A stretch of DNA of 64,000 nt from Triticum aestivum (taxonomy: Eukaryota; Streptophyta; Magnoliopsida; Poales; Poaceae): contig NC_057800.1 of assembly GCF_018294505.1 (NCBI RefSeq), forward strand, positions 471,864,955 through 471,928,954, given 5' to 3'. Shown one piece after another: positions 33,997-44,930 of the stretch (its first letter is position 1; each line of letters starts with the position of its first letter). Under the pieces are notes generated by a model. The model did no database searches. It was not told the origin of the DNA and saw only the letters and a list, made by a program, of their open reading frames with translations. Both the position numbers and the translations under genes were made by a program.

Positions 33997-36566
33997 TAGG
34001 TACCCATTTTGTAATGGGTCCTTTGATGTTAGTGACAAGGGTCTTAGGAACCCAAATATACCATTTGATGTACTCATAATAATAACCAACAAATTTAGGA
34101 TAGACATGCCCATCACTAGCACGACATAACACATAGGAAGGGTTAAAATCGCCAGCATTGTTGGAAGGGGTGGCATTGCCCTTCTTGACACCACCACCCT
34201 TCACATGCTTCTTCTTCTTCTTAGAGGCACCCTCTCCCTCTTTGACAAAAGTTTGCATGAGAGGAGGAGGTCGTTTGGCCTTGTCATTCTTCTTCTTGTT
34301 CTTGGACTTGGGTGCAAACCCAATCCCTTCCTTGGCCACAACTTCCTTTTGATTGCTCAAAAGGTTGTTGAGGTTCTTCTCACCTTGTATGCACGATAGA
34401 AGGCCTTTCTCAAGTTGCTCCTTCAAATTTGCATTCTCCTCAACAAGATGCCCATGCTCACAACAAGGGTTAGTAGCATTTGCATTATCAATTAAAACCA
34501 TATGAGGAAAGGTGGCTTTCTCCTTGGTTAGCTTCACTTGAAGTTGATCATGAGACTCTTTAAGACTAGCATGAATACCCTTCAAGGCTTTGTGAGCCTT
34601 GTCAAGTATATCAAACTCCTCCTTGAGTCTAGCAAGGTCAACCCCATGTTTGGCCTTCTCGGAATTTAGCACATGAGACACAACAAGAGCCAAGCGATGT
34701 CATCGTTGTGCTTGGCTCCTCAAGATCTTTCTTTAGTTTAGCATGGTCAATGTTGTGTGACTCCTCAAGAGCCAAGCGATGACCACGCTCTTCCTCAAGA
34801 TCATTAGAGAGATCCGATATCTCATCGGCATAGTCACGACTATGCCCCTCCATCTTAGAGATGGTGTCTTCGTGAGCCTCGATCATGTCATTGGCTTCAC
34901 CAACTTGTTCCAAGAGAGCAACGAAGTGCTTCTTGGATTTACCCTTAAGCTTACTCATAAAAGACTCAAACTCATTTTCCTCCATGTTGGACCCCCCACT
35001 TTCATCAATGCAATCCGTCAAAGAAGAATTAGTAATGATGGTAGTTTTCATGTTGGGGTTACCTTGTTGGTGGCTTTGGCCATGAGGCACTTGGCGGTGA
35101 TGTTCTCATTGGGTGAGTCGAAGAGAGACACCCTTGGAGTTGTCGCAATGGCAATGGAGGCCATGGCAACCGACTCAACGTCTTGATCATCATCATCCTC
35201 ATTGTACTCTTCTTGTGCCACCAATCCCTTGGGAGGAGTCTTCTTGGTGAAGTTGCTTTTGTTGTGGAAAGACTTGGCCTTGTCTTCTCGGATGAGCTTG
35301 CCACCATTGTCTTCCCTCTTCTCATATGGGCATTCCGCAACAAAATGGCTCACATTGCCACAATTATAGCAAGTCCTCACACGTTTCTTGCCCTTCGTGC
35401 TACTTGAGTTGCTCTTGTTGAAGTCGGGCCTTGTGTTCTTCTTGCTCCAAAATTGTCTTGAAGTGAGAGCCATGTGCTCATGATAAGCATACTTTGTATC
35501 TTCGGGGCTGCTCTCCTCTTCTTCCTCTTCATCCTCTTCTTCCACACTCACTTTGGCCTTTAAGGCAAGGTTGGGCTTCTTATCTCTTTGAGAACGCAAC
35601 ACCGCATTGTCGGTGGTCTTGTCCAAGATACTCATTGCCACAAACTCATCCAACACTTCGCTTGAGGACAAGGTGTGGAAGTCCTGCCTTTGACGGATGA
35701 CGGAGGACATGGCCTTATGGTAAGGCATCATGGCTTTGAGAAATTTCCTCTTGATCCAATTGTCATTTGTATCCTTGCTCCCATGATCGCGGAGTGAGAC
35801 TGCGAGTGTGGTTAGTCTCCGGTAGAGCTCACGAGGTTCTTCACCTTCATTCATAGCAAATTCATCGGCTTCATCTTGCACCACTTCACAGTTGGAGCGT
35901 TGAATGCTTGCACTTCCCTTGTAAAGGGAAACAACATCGTGCCATGCTTCCTTTGCCATGGTGAAAGGTCAGAGATGTGCAATATCTTCGGGAGGGATAG
36001 CATCTTGGATGATGAAGAGAGCATTCTCATTGAATTGATGATCCGCGGCTTCTCTTGGGGTGAAGTTGCTTGGGTCATGCGGATAGAAACCTTTCTCAAT
36101 GATTCTCCAAAGGTTAGTATTGACATAATTTAAATGTCGTTTAAAGCGATATACCCAAGCATCAAAATCCTCATTTTTGCACAATCTTAGGAGGAGAACC
36201 GACATGATTTAAATGAGTGAAGGGAATCGGTCCTCCATAAGTAAGTGGAGGTTCCACATGGGCAAAGATGCCATATCCACTTTTACCACTAGACAAAGGA
36301 ACTTTATCACTAGAAGCTTCCCCCTTGTCGGAGTTAGCAACCGTCACCTTGTTGGTGGGACCAACCACTTCCAACAATGCGGTAGATAATTTAAGACCAT
36401 CAAGAAAATCTTTAAGCACGCCTTTGACCTTGGCCATCATGGAGGTTTTAAATGTGTCCAAGGCAACATTGAGTTCCTCACATGAGACCGAGGTTCCCCC
36501 ATCGGCCATAGACGAGGACGCAATCACACCGGGGTGCTCCCCCTCATCGTCTACGGTGTCAACCAT
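33997..36566 (-). pseudogene. Sirevirus-like gag pseudogene
   Basis: The minus-strand ATG at 36566 starts MVDTVDDEGEHPG. Next comes the N-terminal capsid part (NEDFDAWVYRFKRHL, RIIEKGFYPHDPSNFTPRE), then AKEAWHDVVSLYKGS and IKRKFLKAMMPYHKAM (UBN2-type gag), an acidic run, and the zinc knuckle CYNCGNVSHFVAEC (about 35371-35330). A long coiled coil and Lys-rich linkers follow, then KWYIWVPKTLVTN and ITKWVPK at the junction. Lesions are frameshifts near 36180, 35060 and 34690 and a TGA at 35969-35971. Three residues after ITKWVPK the frame ends in Athila sequence. In an intact element this forms the nucleocapsid. Confidence 0.8.
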
Positions 36567-36605
36567 ACTCTTCGGATGGCAAAGTCCTTAATAAAGAGAT
36601 GAGGC

Positions 36606-36617
36606 TCTGATACCAAT
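36606..36617 (-). other. Primer binding site of the Sirevirus-like element
   Basis: The minus strand reads TTGGTATCAGAGCC just after the LTR end TTCTTTCA. It matches the initiator-methionine tRNA primer site of copia elements. Confidence 0.85.
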
Positions 36618-38150
36618 TGAAAGAATCGATATAGTTGACTAGAGGGGGGGTTGAATAGGCAACTAACAATTTTAGCTTTTCTTTACCAATTTAAACTGTG
36701 CATCAAAGTAGATTGTCTAGATGTGCAACTAGGTGAGCAACCTATATGATGCAACAACAACAAGCACACAAGCAAGCAAGGGATAGGACACAATATAAAA
36801 TTGCACAAGTAAAGGCACGAGATAACCAAGAGTGGAGCTGGTGAAGACGAGGATGTGTTACCAAAGTTCCTTCCTTTTGAAGGGAAGTACGTCTCCGTTG
36901 GAGCGGTGTGGAGGCACAATGCTCCCCAAGAAGCCACTAGGGCCACCATATTCTCCTCAAGCTCTCACACAATGCAAGATGTCGTGATTCCACTATTGGT
37001 GCCCTTGAAGGCGGCAACCGGACCTTTACAAACAAGGTTGGGACTCTCTCCACAACTTAATTGGAGGCTCCCAACGAAACCACGGAGCTTCACCACAGTG
37101 GAATATGTCTCCGAGGTGACCTCAACCATCTAGGGTGCTCAAACACCCAACAGTAACAAGATCCGCAAGGGATTAGTGGGGGGGATCAAATTTCTCTTGG
37201 TGGAAGTGTAGATCTGGGCCTTCTCAACCAATCCCTAGAAAATCAACAAGTTTGATTGTCTAGGGATAGAGATCGGGCGAAAATAAGCTTGTGGAGAAAC
37301 AATGGAGTTTTGGGGGAGAAGAGGTGAGTCTTCTTGGAGAAGAAGACCCCTTTATATAGAGGGGGGACACATCCAACCGTTATGCAGCCCGCAACCCGTA
37401 TCTAGGTGGTACTACCATAGTCGGAGCGGTACTACCGCTGCCACAGCGATACTACCACTGTGGCAAGCAGGCATAGGGCAACCAGGGATGAGGGAGAAGA
37501 AGTACACACACTAGGCCAGTACTACCGCCCTGTGGGCGGTACTACCGCTGATAATCGGTACTGCCGCTCCCTACAGCCACTGGAAAATAGAGGAGGGAAG
37601 TGAGCGGAGCGGCAGTTGGAGCGGACGTAGGAGCGGTACTACCGCTAATATAAGCGGCACTACCGCGACCTATTGTTGTCCCTACTACTGCTCCCCTGTG
37701 TGGTCCTTTACAGAAACCCAACACAAAAAATCGATACCACAGCAGGGGTGATAGTACCAGTGGCACTAACAAGCGGTACTACCGCCGGTAGGCGGTACTA
37801 CCGCCCTGACCGCGGTACTACCGCTTAGCACTCAGCACCCCTTGTTTTGCACAACACAGATACTCCAAAGAAGCAGGTAGAAGGCCAGGGTGCAATGAGA
37901 GTGTGTACGTTATGATTCCACCCATACTCTTCTGAAACAGATCCCCTCTTGATAGAACGGTTATCCCTACGACTCAATTCCACCGAAAAGAAATGAGGGA
38001 AAATAATCCATCTAAAGTGAAGTCCTCGAGGTGAAACAATCGCATAGTTCCCTTATATTAGATAACCTGAAAAGCTTAATGCACATGATTAGTCCGCAAA
38101 AGTATTGTGATCAATCACCAAAACAAACCTGGGAAAATTATGCCCTAACA
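36618..38150 (-). repeat. 5' LTR of the Sirevirus-like element
   Basis: 1533 bp. The minus strand starts TGTTAGGGCATAATTTTCCC and ends TTCTTTCA. It has no second copy in the window. It contains many GGTACTACCGC motifs. Confidence 0.78.
37395..37830. repeat. Clustered GGTACTACCGC motifs in both orientations
   Basis: More than ten copies of GGTACTACC or GCGGTACTACCGC, several as near palindromes (for example around 37520-37560 and 37770-37825). Short conserved palindromes in LTRs are a known Sirevirus trait. Confidence 0.75.
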
Positions 38151-38345
38151 AGCGTTAAGCCTCCTTCCCTTCCCGGCAGACGGATCCTACTGGCTCTTTG
38201 ACCAGCAGTGAGGGGAGAGAGAGAGGCCAACAAAGTCTTGTTTAGATCTGGAGACGGTGAGAGAGTGTGAAGAGAGCAACTACAAGCGCTGAGGCTCCAG
38301 CGTGTATATAGTGGAGAGAGTGTGTGTGAAGAGTGCAAACCCTAG
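38151..38345 (-). promoter_or_regulatory. Promoter-like module A
   Basis: On the minus strand CCACTATATACACG (TATATA at about 38304-38310) is followed by GTTGCTCTCTTCACACTCTC. The same arrangement occurs at 40889-40958. No clear coding frame follows before the LTR at 38150. It could be the leftover of a gene start or part of an unrecognised repeat. Confidence 0.35.
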
Positions 38346-38514
38346 AAAACAAGCACCGAGGCCAAGATCGTATAGCTCCGTATCCATCCATTTTGACCAG
38401 TCAAAGAATCCTCCTGGCACCGCCCCAGATCACTTTCTCTCTCTATCATGCGGGGCCTACCTATCATTGGGTGGAAGAAAGAAGTCTAACAAAAACAAAA
38501 TTATTCTCAAGTGT

Positions 38515-38571
38515 TGTTATCGAACCCGAGACCTCAAGTTTGATGAGCGAACAGGCTATCCAGCTACACCA
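38515..38571 (-). other. tRNA-like sequence (possible SINE head)
   Basis: On the minus strand TAGCTGGATAG (38566-38556) fits a pol III A box and CGGGTTCGAT (38528-38519) a B box, with a CTCA/TGAG stem between. The acceptor stem is poor and the anticodon loop unusual, so it is not a convincing functional tRNA. Confidence 0.4.
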
Positions 38572-39317
38572 CCCTTACATTATGTTTAACAAGAGGAAAG
38601 TAACATTTTATACATTCTTGCATTCGTGTGACAAGAATGTCATGTTTTTTTTGCATGGGAGTCATTTGGATTTAAATTATAATCGTGTCATGTGGCTTTC
38701 GTGGTAAGGTCTTTTGGGATTTAAAGCACTGTTGGTAGTACAGAAATAATGCAGCCTTAGTCACCTTACCTCTCTCCACGTAGTACATTGGGTCCCACCA
38801 GTAGAGGGTGAAACAAACAAATTAATAAGGAAAATTAAAAGCGCCAGCGGTGTATCTTACGTCACACATCTCGCAAATGCTCGTGATCACTGTCCAATTG
38901 ATCCCTTTGTTTGCTCATGTACTATTTTAAGTGAATCTTTATTATAACATGCACACAATTTTGGGCACTTGTATTCGACCTAAGTCAGTTTGCCACCGTA
39001 TCTCGTACTACTCCCTCCATCTAGGTGTAATAATTCACGTTAGAAGGTGTAGCGGGACCAAGGTGCAAGCAGATTGGAGGAGAAGGAGAAACTTGACCGG
39101 TCCTTCGTCCAATCAAAGCCCTGATTTTTGTCTCTAAACGCAACAATTAATCACAACAACTAAGAGATGCCATTTTAGCTACCATGGAGGGCCACGTATT
39201 AACTCGCATGCAAGCCGACTTTGATTTCTTGATTGATCAACGCATAGTTGCGCTCCATGCATTGGGTTTCCGGGGGAGATAACAAGGCAGAGTAAGGAGC
39301 GTTTGGTTACATTGCTA
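38572..39317. other. Intergenic sequence
   Basis: AT-rich, with no convincing gene. A Stowaway-like left terminus, ACTCCCTCCATCTAGGTGTA, lies at about 39010-39030 without a matching right end nearby. Confidence 0.5.
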
Positions 39318-39404
39318 GGCTGGTCATAGTGGTGAGTAACTTGGACTAGTAACACGCAAGTCTTCATTAATTGAGATATAGACTCATTTTACCTCGGCGC
39401 ACGC
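39318..39404 (+). mobile_element. Partial MITE, same family as 41658-41930
   Basis: GGCTGGTCATAGTGG, AGTAACTT and CTTCATTAATTGAGA with TAGACTCATTTTACCTCGG match the left half of the complete copy. It lacks about 80 internal bases and the whole right half. Confidence 0.8.
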
Positions 39405-40177
39405 GTGTGTGTGTTTGCTTAACAGCATCTGTGTGTTAGAGAGAGCGACGCATCGACCTACTCCTATAGAGAGATGGTGTGTAGTGTATGATTTAGCCGC
39501 GAGAGTTAGTGCATCCTCTCATTTCCGGGCGTCTGGTCGGGACAGGCGGACAGCTTCCACGCCCGCTCCTGACCAGCCTGGACCACCCAAAGCCCCTCCA
39601 TCGCCCACACGCGCTTCCCGCCCAAAACGGTCAGCACCGCTCCAAAGAATCGTGTCGCATTCATGACCGGGCAGAGTGGACGCGACCTCTCACTGGCGCC
39701 TGCATTAAAGGGAGATGTGGATTCAAGAGTGATGGTTGTTTTGTCTGTCCAACTTACTGCAGGATCTATGTGATTTGACGGCTCATTGATCATTATTACT
39801 GAGGTGGTACGGCTGCTGGATGTCCCACGCTTTCGGTGAAAGGAGGTACTACTAGATTACAATTTTCTCCATTCTTACAGCGGAGAAGTGCGAAAGCAGT
39901 GAAAACATGCAGGCTCAGTGATTACATGGCCCATCTCACACTATCACCATATTTTCTGGACACCGTGCGACACCTAACTCTTTACATCGTACTGTACTAG
40001 TATAGTACGTACTGTAATTTCTCAGCAAGATAAATTTGTACAATGCTATGAAGCTTCCAGCTTCTGTTTCATGTATCTTGCATCCAAGGTTGCCCGTTGT
40101 AGCATTTCATCAAATACAAAGGAGACTAACATGCATGCTATTGCATCTCAATGGTTGACAGATCATAGCCAATATGT
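39405..40177. other. Intergenic sequence
   Basis: Contains a GTGTGT run and a GC-rich patch (39520-39700). I see no supported gene, repeat family or RNA. Confidence 0.4.
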
Positions 40178-40272
40178 AATCCCTCCGTTCCAAAATAAGT
40201 GTCTCAACTTTATGCAAACTTTAGTACAAAGTTGTACTACTACTAAAGCTGACATTTATTTTGGAACAGTGA
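40178..40272. mobile_element. Stowaway-type (Mariner) MITE
   Basis: Left terminus CCCTCCGTTCCAAAATAAG, then ACTTTAGTACAAAGTTGTAC and the complementary TATTTTGGAACAGTG on the right. The right terminal GGAGGGA has decayed. About 95 bp, fitting the small Triticeae Stowaway group. Confidence 0.75.
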
Positions 40273-40499
40273 CAACTAAAGAAAGAATTGATCCATGCAG
40301 TCCCTAGCCCTTAAACGTAAACCCTAACCAGGCTTTAATTTGCTGGCAAGGTTGGAGCTTCCGAAGAAATGAAGTTTGCAACCCTTTGACCATCGGATCA
40401 TTTTGTGTAGTTTCACCAAAATCGAGTTGAGCATCCCCGTGGCAAAGAAATTGAAGAAGCGTGATTAGAATAAGATTACTGGACTAGTTGATGAGATAT

Positions 40500-40980
40500 A
40501 AACTCATCACAAATACAATAGGTAGAAGCCAGTAGAGGTACGTGCGGGGCAAATAAGTAGAGAAATACCCACATGGAGTGATGTGGGCAGCTGGAGAAGT
40601 GGTGCAAGCCGGCTGTAAAGGAAGTTGTACCTGAGGGATGTCGGGACGTAGCTCAACCTAGAGGAGGGAGGCGGGAGGCGGCAATTGCCCACGTCGTGGC
40701 AGTGAGCAAGGGACAAAGGCAACCTCACCGGCTTTGTGAGAGAGAATGGCAGGGACCCCTGATCGGGACATGCCGACAGTGGGTTTTCACCGTCAGCGAC
40801 GGCGAGCGCATATACACTAAGCATCCACCCCTTCCCCCGACGGGCGTGATCCACCGGGATGTTAGAGATGTGGCCACAGTCGTTTTGTGTGAGAGAGTGT
40901 GAAGAGAGCAACCCCAGCAAGCAACCGTGTAGGCTCGTCCTGGCTATGTATATAGTGGAGCGGTTTCCTTTTCTCTCCAT
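40500..40980 (-). promoter_or_regulatory. Promoter-like module B with downstream open frame
   Basis: On the minus strand CCACTATATACATAG (about 40957-40943), then GTTGCTCTCTTCACACTCTC, the same block as at 38257-38312. A frame of 157 codons overlaps it (40980-40507) but matches nothing I recognise and starts upstream of the TATA, so I do not call it a gene. Confidence 0.35.
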
Positions 40981-41098
40981 ATGAACCTATTTATATTGCG
41001 TATGTGCAACTGAAGAAAAAAAGTTTATATATAAATGACGCGGCACCGTTCATGCATGCTTCCCGACCCTCCGTTATTTATAAGTGAGTAACTACTAC

Positions 41099-41250
41099 TA
41101 GACGCGTCAAATTATCATGTGGGCTACATCATCTTACAAAAATGAGCTCCACCATGTCACGTGTGTGGTTGGGGAGGACGCGAAAGACGCAAAGAGTGCT
41201 ACTAGTACACTACGTGCGTGGGTGCTTGCACCTCTTCTCTTCGAGCATGG
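41099..41250. repeat. Diverged duplication, copy 1
   Basis: GCGTCAAATTATCATGTGGG, ATGAGCTCCACC, GTGTGGTTGGG and GCACCTCTTCTCTTCG occur in the same order at 42785-42905. Confidence 0.75.
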
Positions 41251-41657
41251 TTATTAAAAGTATAGCCCACTACTGTACTACCACGCGGTTATTATATATG
41301 GGCAAAGAGTATATGCAGTAATAATGACTAATAAGATGTGAAATCACGAGGCCTACCTTTCTCTATGTTTGACCGAGGAAGCAGCCATCATTCCACTCCT
41401 CGTTGAATATCCATCCACTGCTACCCCCGCGAATAAATAAAAATCTGCTTCTACCTCCGTAGCATGGTTAATAATATAGCCATGTCAATCACGACATAGA
41501 AATATCATTCACTGATAGAATAGGGATGGATCTAAGGCTGGTGATTTTTTTACTTTGTCTCTTTCTATTTTTGTCTCAGTTACTCATTTTGCATAGGAGC
41601 ACGTGTAGAGGATGGCTATTCCTTTCAATGGAACTTCTTCATGGGGTTTAAGACTAA

Positions 41658-41930
41658 GGCTGGTCATAGTGGGGAGTAACTTAGACTAGTAACATGCTTT
41701 TGTTACTAGTCCATGTTACTACCTTCATAATGGGTAGTAACATATAGATGGTAACATACAAACCTTCATTAATTGAGACATAGACTCATTTTACCTCGGG
41801 GTGTGTTATGTTACAGTAACATATTATGTTACCACAAGCTTCTCTTCCCTCATTAACTCCATGCCACATAAGCAAATTTGTCTTGGGATGTGTCATGTTA
41901 CTACATAAGTTACTCCCATTATGACTAGCC
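41658..41930. mobile_element. Complete MITE with 22-bp terminal inverted repeats
   Basis: Starts GGCTGGTCATAGTGGGGAGT and ends with the complement (GTTACTCCCATTATGACTAGCC). 273 bp, AT-rich and without coding capacity. Flanking TAA and AAA suggest a 3-bp target duplication of the Harbinger/Tourist type, but one base differs. Confidence 0.85.
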
Positions 41931-42229
41931 AAAGCAGCTCCGAATTATGCCCGCTTCCCACCAGTCTGAATCATGCCATCTATGATAGGGAGTTGTCCCA
42001 TTGCAACAATGAGGTCCAGTAGGTCTAGCACGTCCTGTAAGAAGAGACTCACGCAAAACATACATCTTGTTTCCTTCTTCCTCGTACAGTATGTACCACT
42101 CATATGTACTACTAGTACTACTACTACTCGTTCTCCTATAAACCTTGCGATTGGCTTTTCGCCTCTTCAGAAGTCGAGCAATAATGGTACTGCAGTATAT
42201 GCCGTTCTGGCTATATGAGACCGAATGAA

Positions 42230-42614
42230 TTGTTGCACGTCCACCACATGGGCGAGGGAGAGTGCATACTATTACGTCCGTTTCAATATTGACTACATAG
42301 GAGCAAAATGTGTGAATCTACACTCTAAAATACGTCTATATACATCAGTGTTTGGAGTATGTACTAGTAGTTCATATTGAAATCTACTAAAGGACATATA
42401 TTCGAAACAATATGATAATCTCTCTAACCAAGGTAGGGACAAGGAGTAAACGGAGGGAGCAGTAAAATGTTCTCCTCGCCCTGCAAGCCACCGCGCGCGT
42501 GGGCAAGGGAGAGAGCGTAAGGCGTAGTAAGCAAGATTCACCTCGTCCAGCGAGCCACCGTGCCCATGGGCGGGGGAGACGGCGTACTAAGCAAGATTCT
42601 CCTCGTTCTGTGAG
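42230..42614. repeat. Tandem repeat of about 65 bp split by a MITE
   Basis: Units at 42472-42538 and 42539-42600 share CAAGCCACCG / CGAGCCACCG, GGGAGA and CTAAGCAAGATTC. A partial unit (CCACCACATGGGCGAGGGAG) lies at 42240-42260, on the other side of the Thalos-like MITE. Confidence 0.65.
42272..42461. mobile_element. Thalos-like Stowaway MITE
   Basis: Left end TACGTCCGTTTC, internal GTGAATCTACACTCTAAAAT and ATGTACTAGTAGTTCATATTG, right end AAACGGAGGGAG. The internal sequence is that of Triticeae Thalos elements. It is diverged, with an insertion near the right end. Confidence 0.7.
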
Positions 42615-42780
42615 TTGATGGGACACATCAGAAGTAATACGCACAGAGCATCCTGAGTGTATAGAGCATTGCCTCTAAGGTAGGCTCCACATGGTTTGCC
42701 TCTTTTTTAACATAACGCGTCAAGTCACAATTTGTTTGTTCACTCATGCTAGAGGATCCTCCATCAAGTGGACAACCAAT

Positions 42781-42912
42781 ACACGTGTCAAATTACCACG
42801 TGGGCTGCCTTTTCGTATAGAAATGAGCTCCACCGTGTACCCGCGCGGGTGTGGTTGGGAAAGAGATGGGAGTACGTGCGCCGTGCGTGCACCTCTTCTC
42901 TTCGTGCACGTC
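42781..42912. repeat. Diverged duplication, copy 2
   Basis: Same block order as 41099-41250 (GTGTCAAATTACCACGTGGG, ATGAGCTCCACC, GTGTGGTTGGG, GCACCTCTTCTCTTCG). Confidence 0.75.
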
Positions 42913-44077
42913 CCCCACCTACGTGGGTGTGTGTGTGAAAGAGATACAACCCTAGACAGATGGCGTGTGCGTTCGTGAGTGTTTTTTGTTTGGGGGGTGA
43001 TTTCATGAATGTATTTGTGGGAATATGTGTCGATGACATCTCAAACAAAAATTTAACACATGCAATGTGTGTGAAATAGAGGCCTATCGATATCATATAT
43101 AGAGGGGGTGATCCACGAGAAGAGAGGGAGGGGTCATTGATATCGATAGAGTCGAAGAGAGGATCAAGTGGGTGGGTGCGAGATCAATGAAGAGACCCAT
43201 CGAAATTGTGTGTGTGCAAGTCAAAGATATAGGGCGACTGACCTACTGGAACGTCGAAGGGCACAGGGCAAGTTTGTCTGCGGCAGGAAGACATGACTAG
43301 AGCGCTCGATGTATCGGTGTGTGGGGGGGAGGAGGGGAGGCAGAGGCCTAACTAGAGAGGTAGAACGACTCGTATATGTGTTGAGAAGGAGAGACCCAGC
43401 TATGTCTTGAGCGAGATCAGTCGACATCCATACATCACTGAAGGACGGGAAATAGGTTGGGACAGAGAGAGAGGGGGGAGGGAGAGGGGTAGAGTGCTGG
43501 ATGGGTGATGGAGTTGCTTCTCGATGATGGTGGGAGAGGCCTACTAGACAAACTAAGGGTAGAACTGCAGTATTATCAATAAGAGTGGGGATGTGATTCT
43601 GTGTGTGCCTATGCGTGATAGATGTGTCGGGACGCATGCATGGATGATGAAGGGGAACCATGTGTTTGGTAAGCAAACCTAACTAGATCGGTAGATCAAT
43701 TGTTGTTTGTCGGAGGAAGGGAGAGACATAACTAATGAGGTAGATCGATCGACGCGTGGGAAAAATGAGTTATAAGGACCTAGATAGCTATATGTATAGC
43801 GGGAGATCGGTCGGTGTACATCCATTTGTTAGAGGCAAATAAGGCCTAGCGAGACGGATAGATGGAGAGAATGGAGCTAGGAGGTGGTGCGAGATGCCGA
43901 GCTACTAGCTAGATAGGGGGGTGCGATTGTGAGATCGATGAAAAGAGGGGCGAGAGTTTATACGTGTGTGGGGATGTATGAGAGACACGAGGCATGGACA
44001 TAGAAAGGAGGAGATGGAAGGTGCGTGTGTATAGCGGTGATACGCGTGCTGTGGTTTTGCACATGTTATACCATAAC
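42913..44077. other. Purine-rich degenerate repeat region
   Basis: Strongly biased to G and A on the plus strand with recurring short phrases such as CCTAACTAG, GAGGTAGATCGATCG and GAGAGAGG. It looks like an old, drifted simple repeat. No gene is supported. Frames on the minus strand reflect the pyrimidine-rich complement. Confidence 0.45.
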
Positions 44078-44300
44078 GTGATAATGCATGGTGTTTGCAA
44101 CTCACAGCTAAATGCCGAACAATCTAAACCATGCTATACATTGAACAATCTCACATTTTATTTTAATTTGTGATAATGTGTGGCGTTTGCAGCTTACAAC
44201 TAAATATTGAACAATCTAAACAATACTATATATCGAACAATCTCACATTTTATTTGAATTTGTGGTAATGTGTGGCGTTTGCAACTCACATCTAAATACT
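44078..44300. repeat. Tandem repeat, about 92-bp unit, 2.4 copies
   Basis: GATAATG + TGTGGCGTTTGCA + CAATCTAAAC + GAACAATCTCACATTTTAT recurs with starts near 44080, 44172 and 44264. Confidence 0.88.
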
Positions 44301-44930
44301 TGTAGGAGTAGGGGGCGGGGCACCATACATTATGTGATAAACACATTATACATATGAGACATGGTTTAGATTATGAAGATCTAGCTAGAGCTTGAAATGT
44401 ATTGTGATTTGAAATCAACATAAAGTGGATTCAAAAAATCGAGTTCGAGTTCATATAGTACACATAGTTCATATCTAACTCGACAGTAATCATGTCGTGT
44501 GATGTGAAGATAATAGACAAACGGTGGTTTAACTTGACAATAATGATGATTGTAAATCTTATTATAGAGAAACGAATTCAAATGGTTTGACTTCACAACA
44601 ATCATTATTGCAGATCTTATTCAAATAGAGAAACAAATTCAAATTTAGTTCGTATTGAAGCGCTAGTATATACGTTTGGAATGCACTAAAACATTCATTT
44701 GAGTAGCAGGTTGCATGCATTATACACGTAGCAAAATAATTTAATTGAACATAACATGAATTCAAAGTTTTGAATGTCATTTGTAGTGCGAACTGATTTG
44801 GTACAGTACACGGGACTAGACTCTCTTGTGGTGTCAATTGATTTCTTTTTGTTTTTTCGTCGATGGAAGTGCGAATTGATTTGGTACAGTACACGTTAGG
44901 CTTGTCCGGAAATTTCAACCCACGCCTTGT
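44301..44930. other. AT-rich intergenic sequence with short duplications
   Basis: ATTGATTTGGTACAGTACACG-type sequence appears at about 44794 and 44874 (80-bp spacing), and CTTATT + TAGAGAAACAAATTCAAAT at about 44555 and 44613. No gene is supported. Confidence 0.45.

Larger units (their letters stand above)
33997..38150 (-). mobile_element. 5' half of a Sirevirus/Maximus-like Ty1/copia element
   Basis: On the minus strand: LTR (38150-36618), initiator-methionine-type primer site, then a decayed gag ending at 33997. Protease, integrase, reverse transcriptase and the 3' LTR are absent, replaced by Athila-like sequence. The large gag with a zinc knuckle, a long coiled coil and a KWYIWVPK-type end, together with the repeated GGTACTACCGC motifs in the LTR, suggests the Maximus/Sirevirus lineage. 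The family name is tentative. Confidence 0.75.

Noticed and set aside
37395..37830. GGTACTACCGC cluster as a possible host regulatory array
   Set aside because: It lies wholly within the Sirevirus-like LTR, where such palindromic motifs are expected.
40507..40980. Minus-strand frame of 157 codons near promoter-like module B
   Set aside because: Its start lies upstream of the TATA-like sequence, and the protein has no recognisable family.
43221..43676. Minus-strand frame of about 150 codons
   Set aside because: Composition follows the pyrimidine bias of a degenerate repeat; no domain, signal peptide or splice context is seen.
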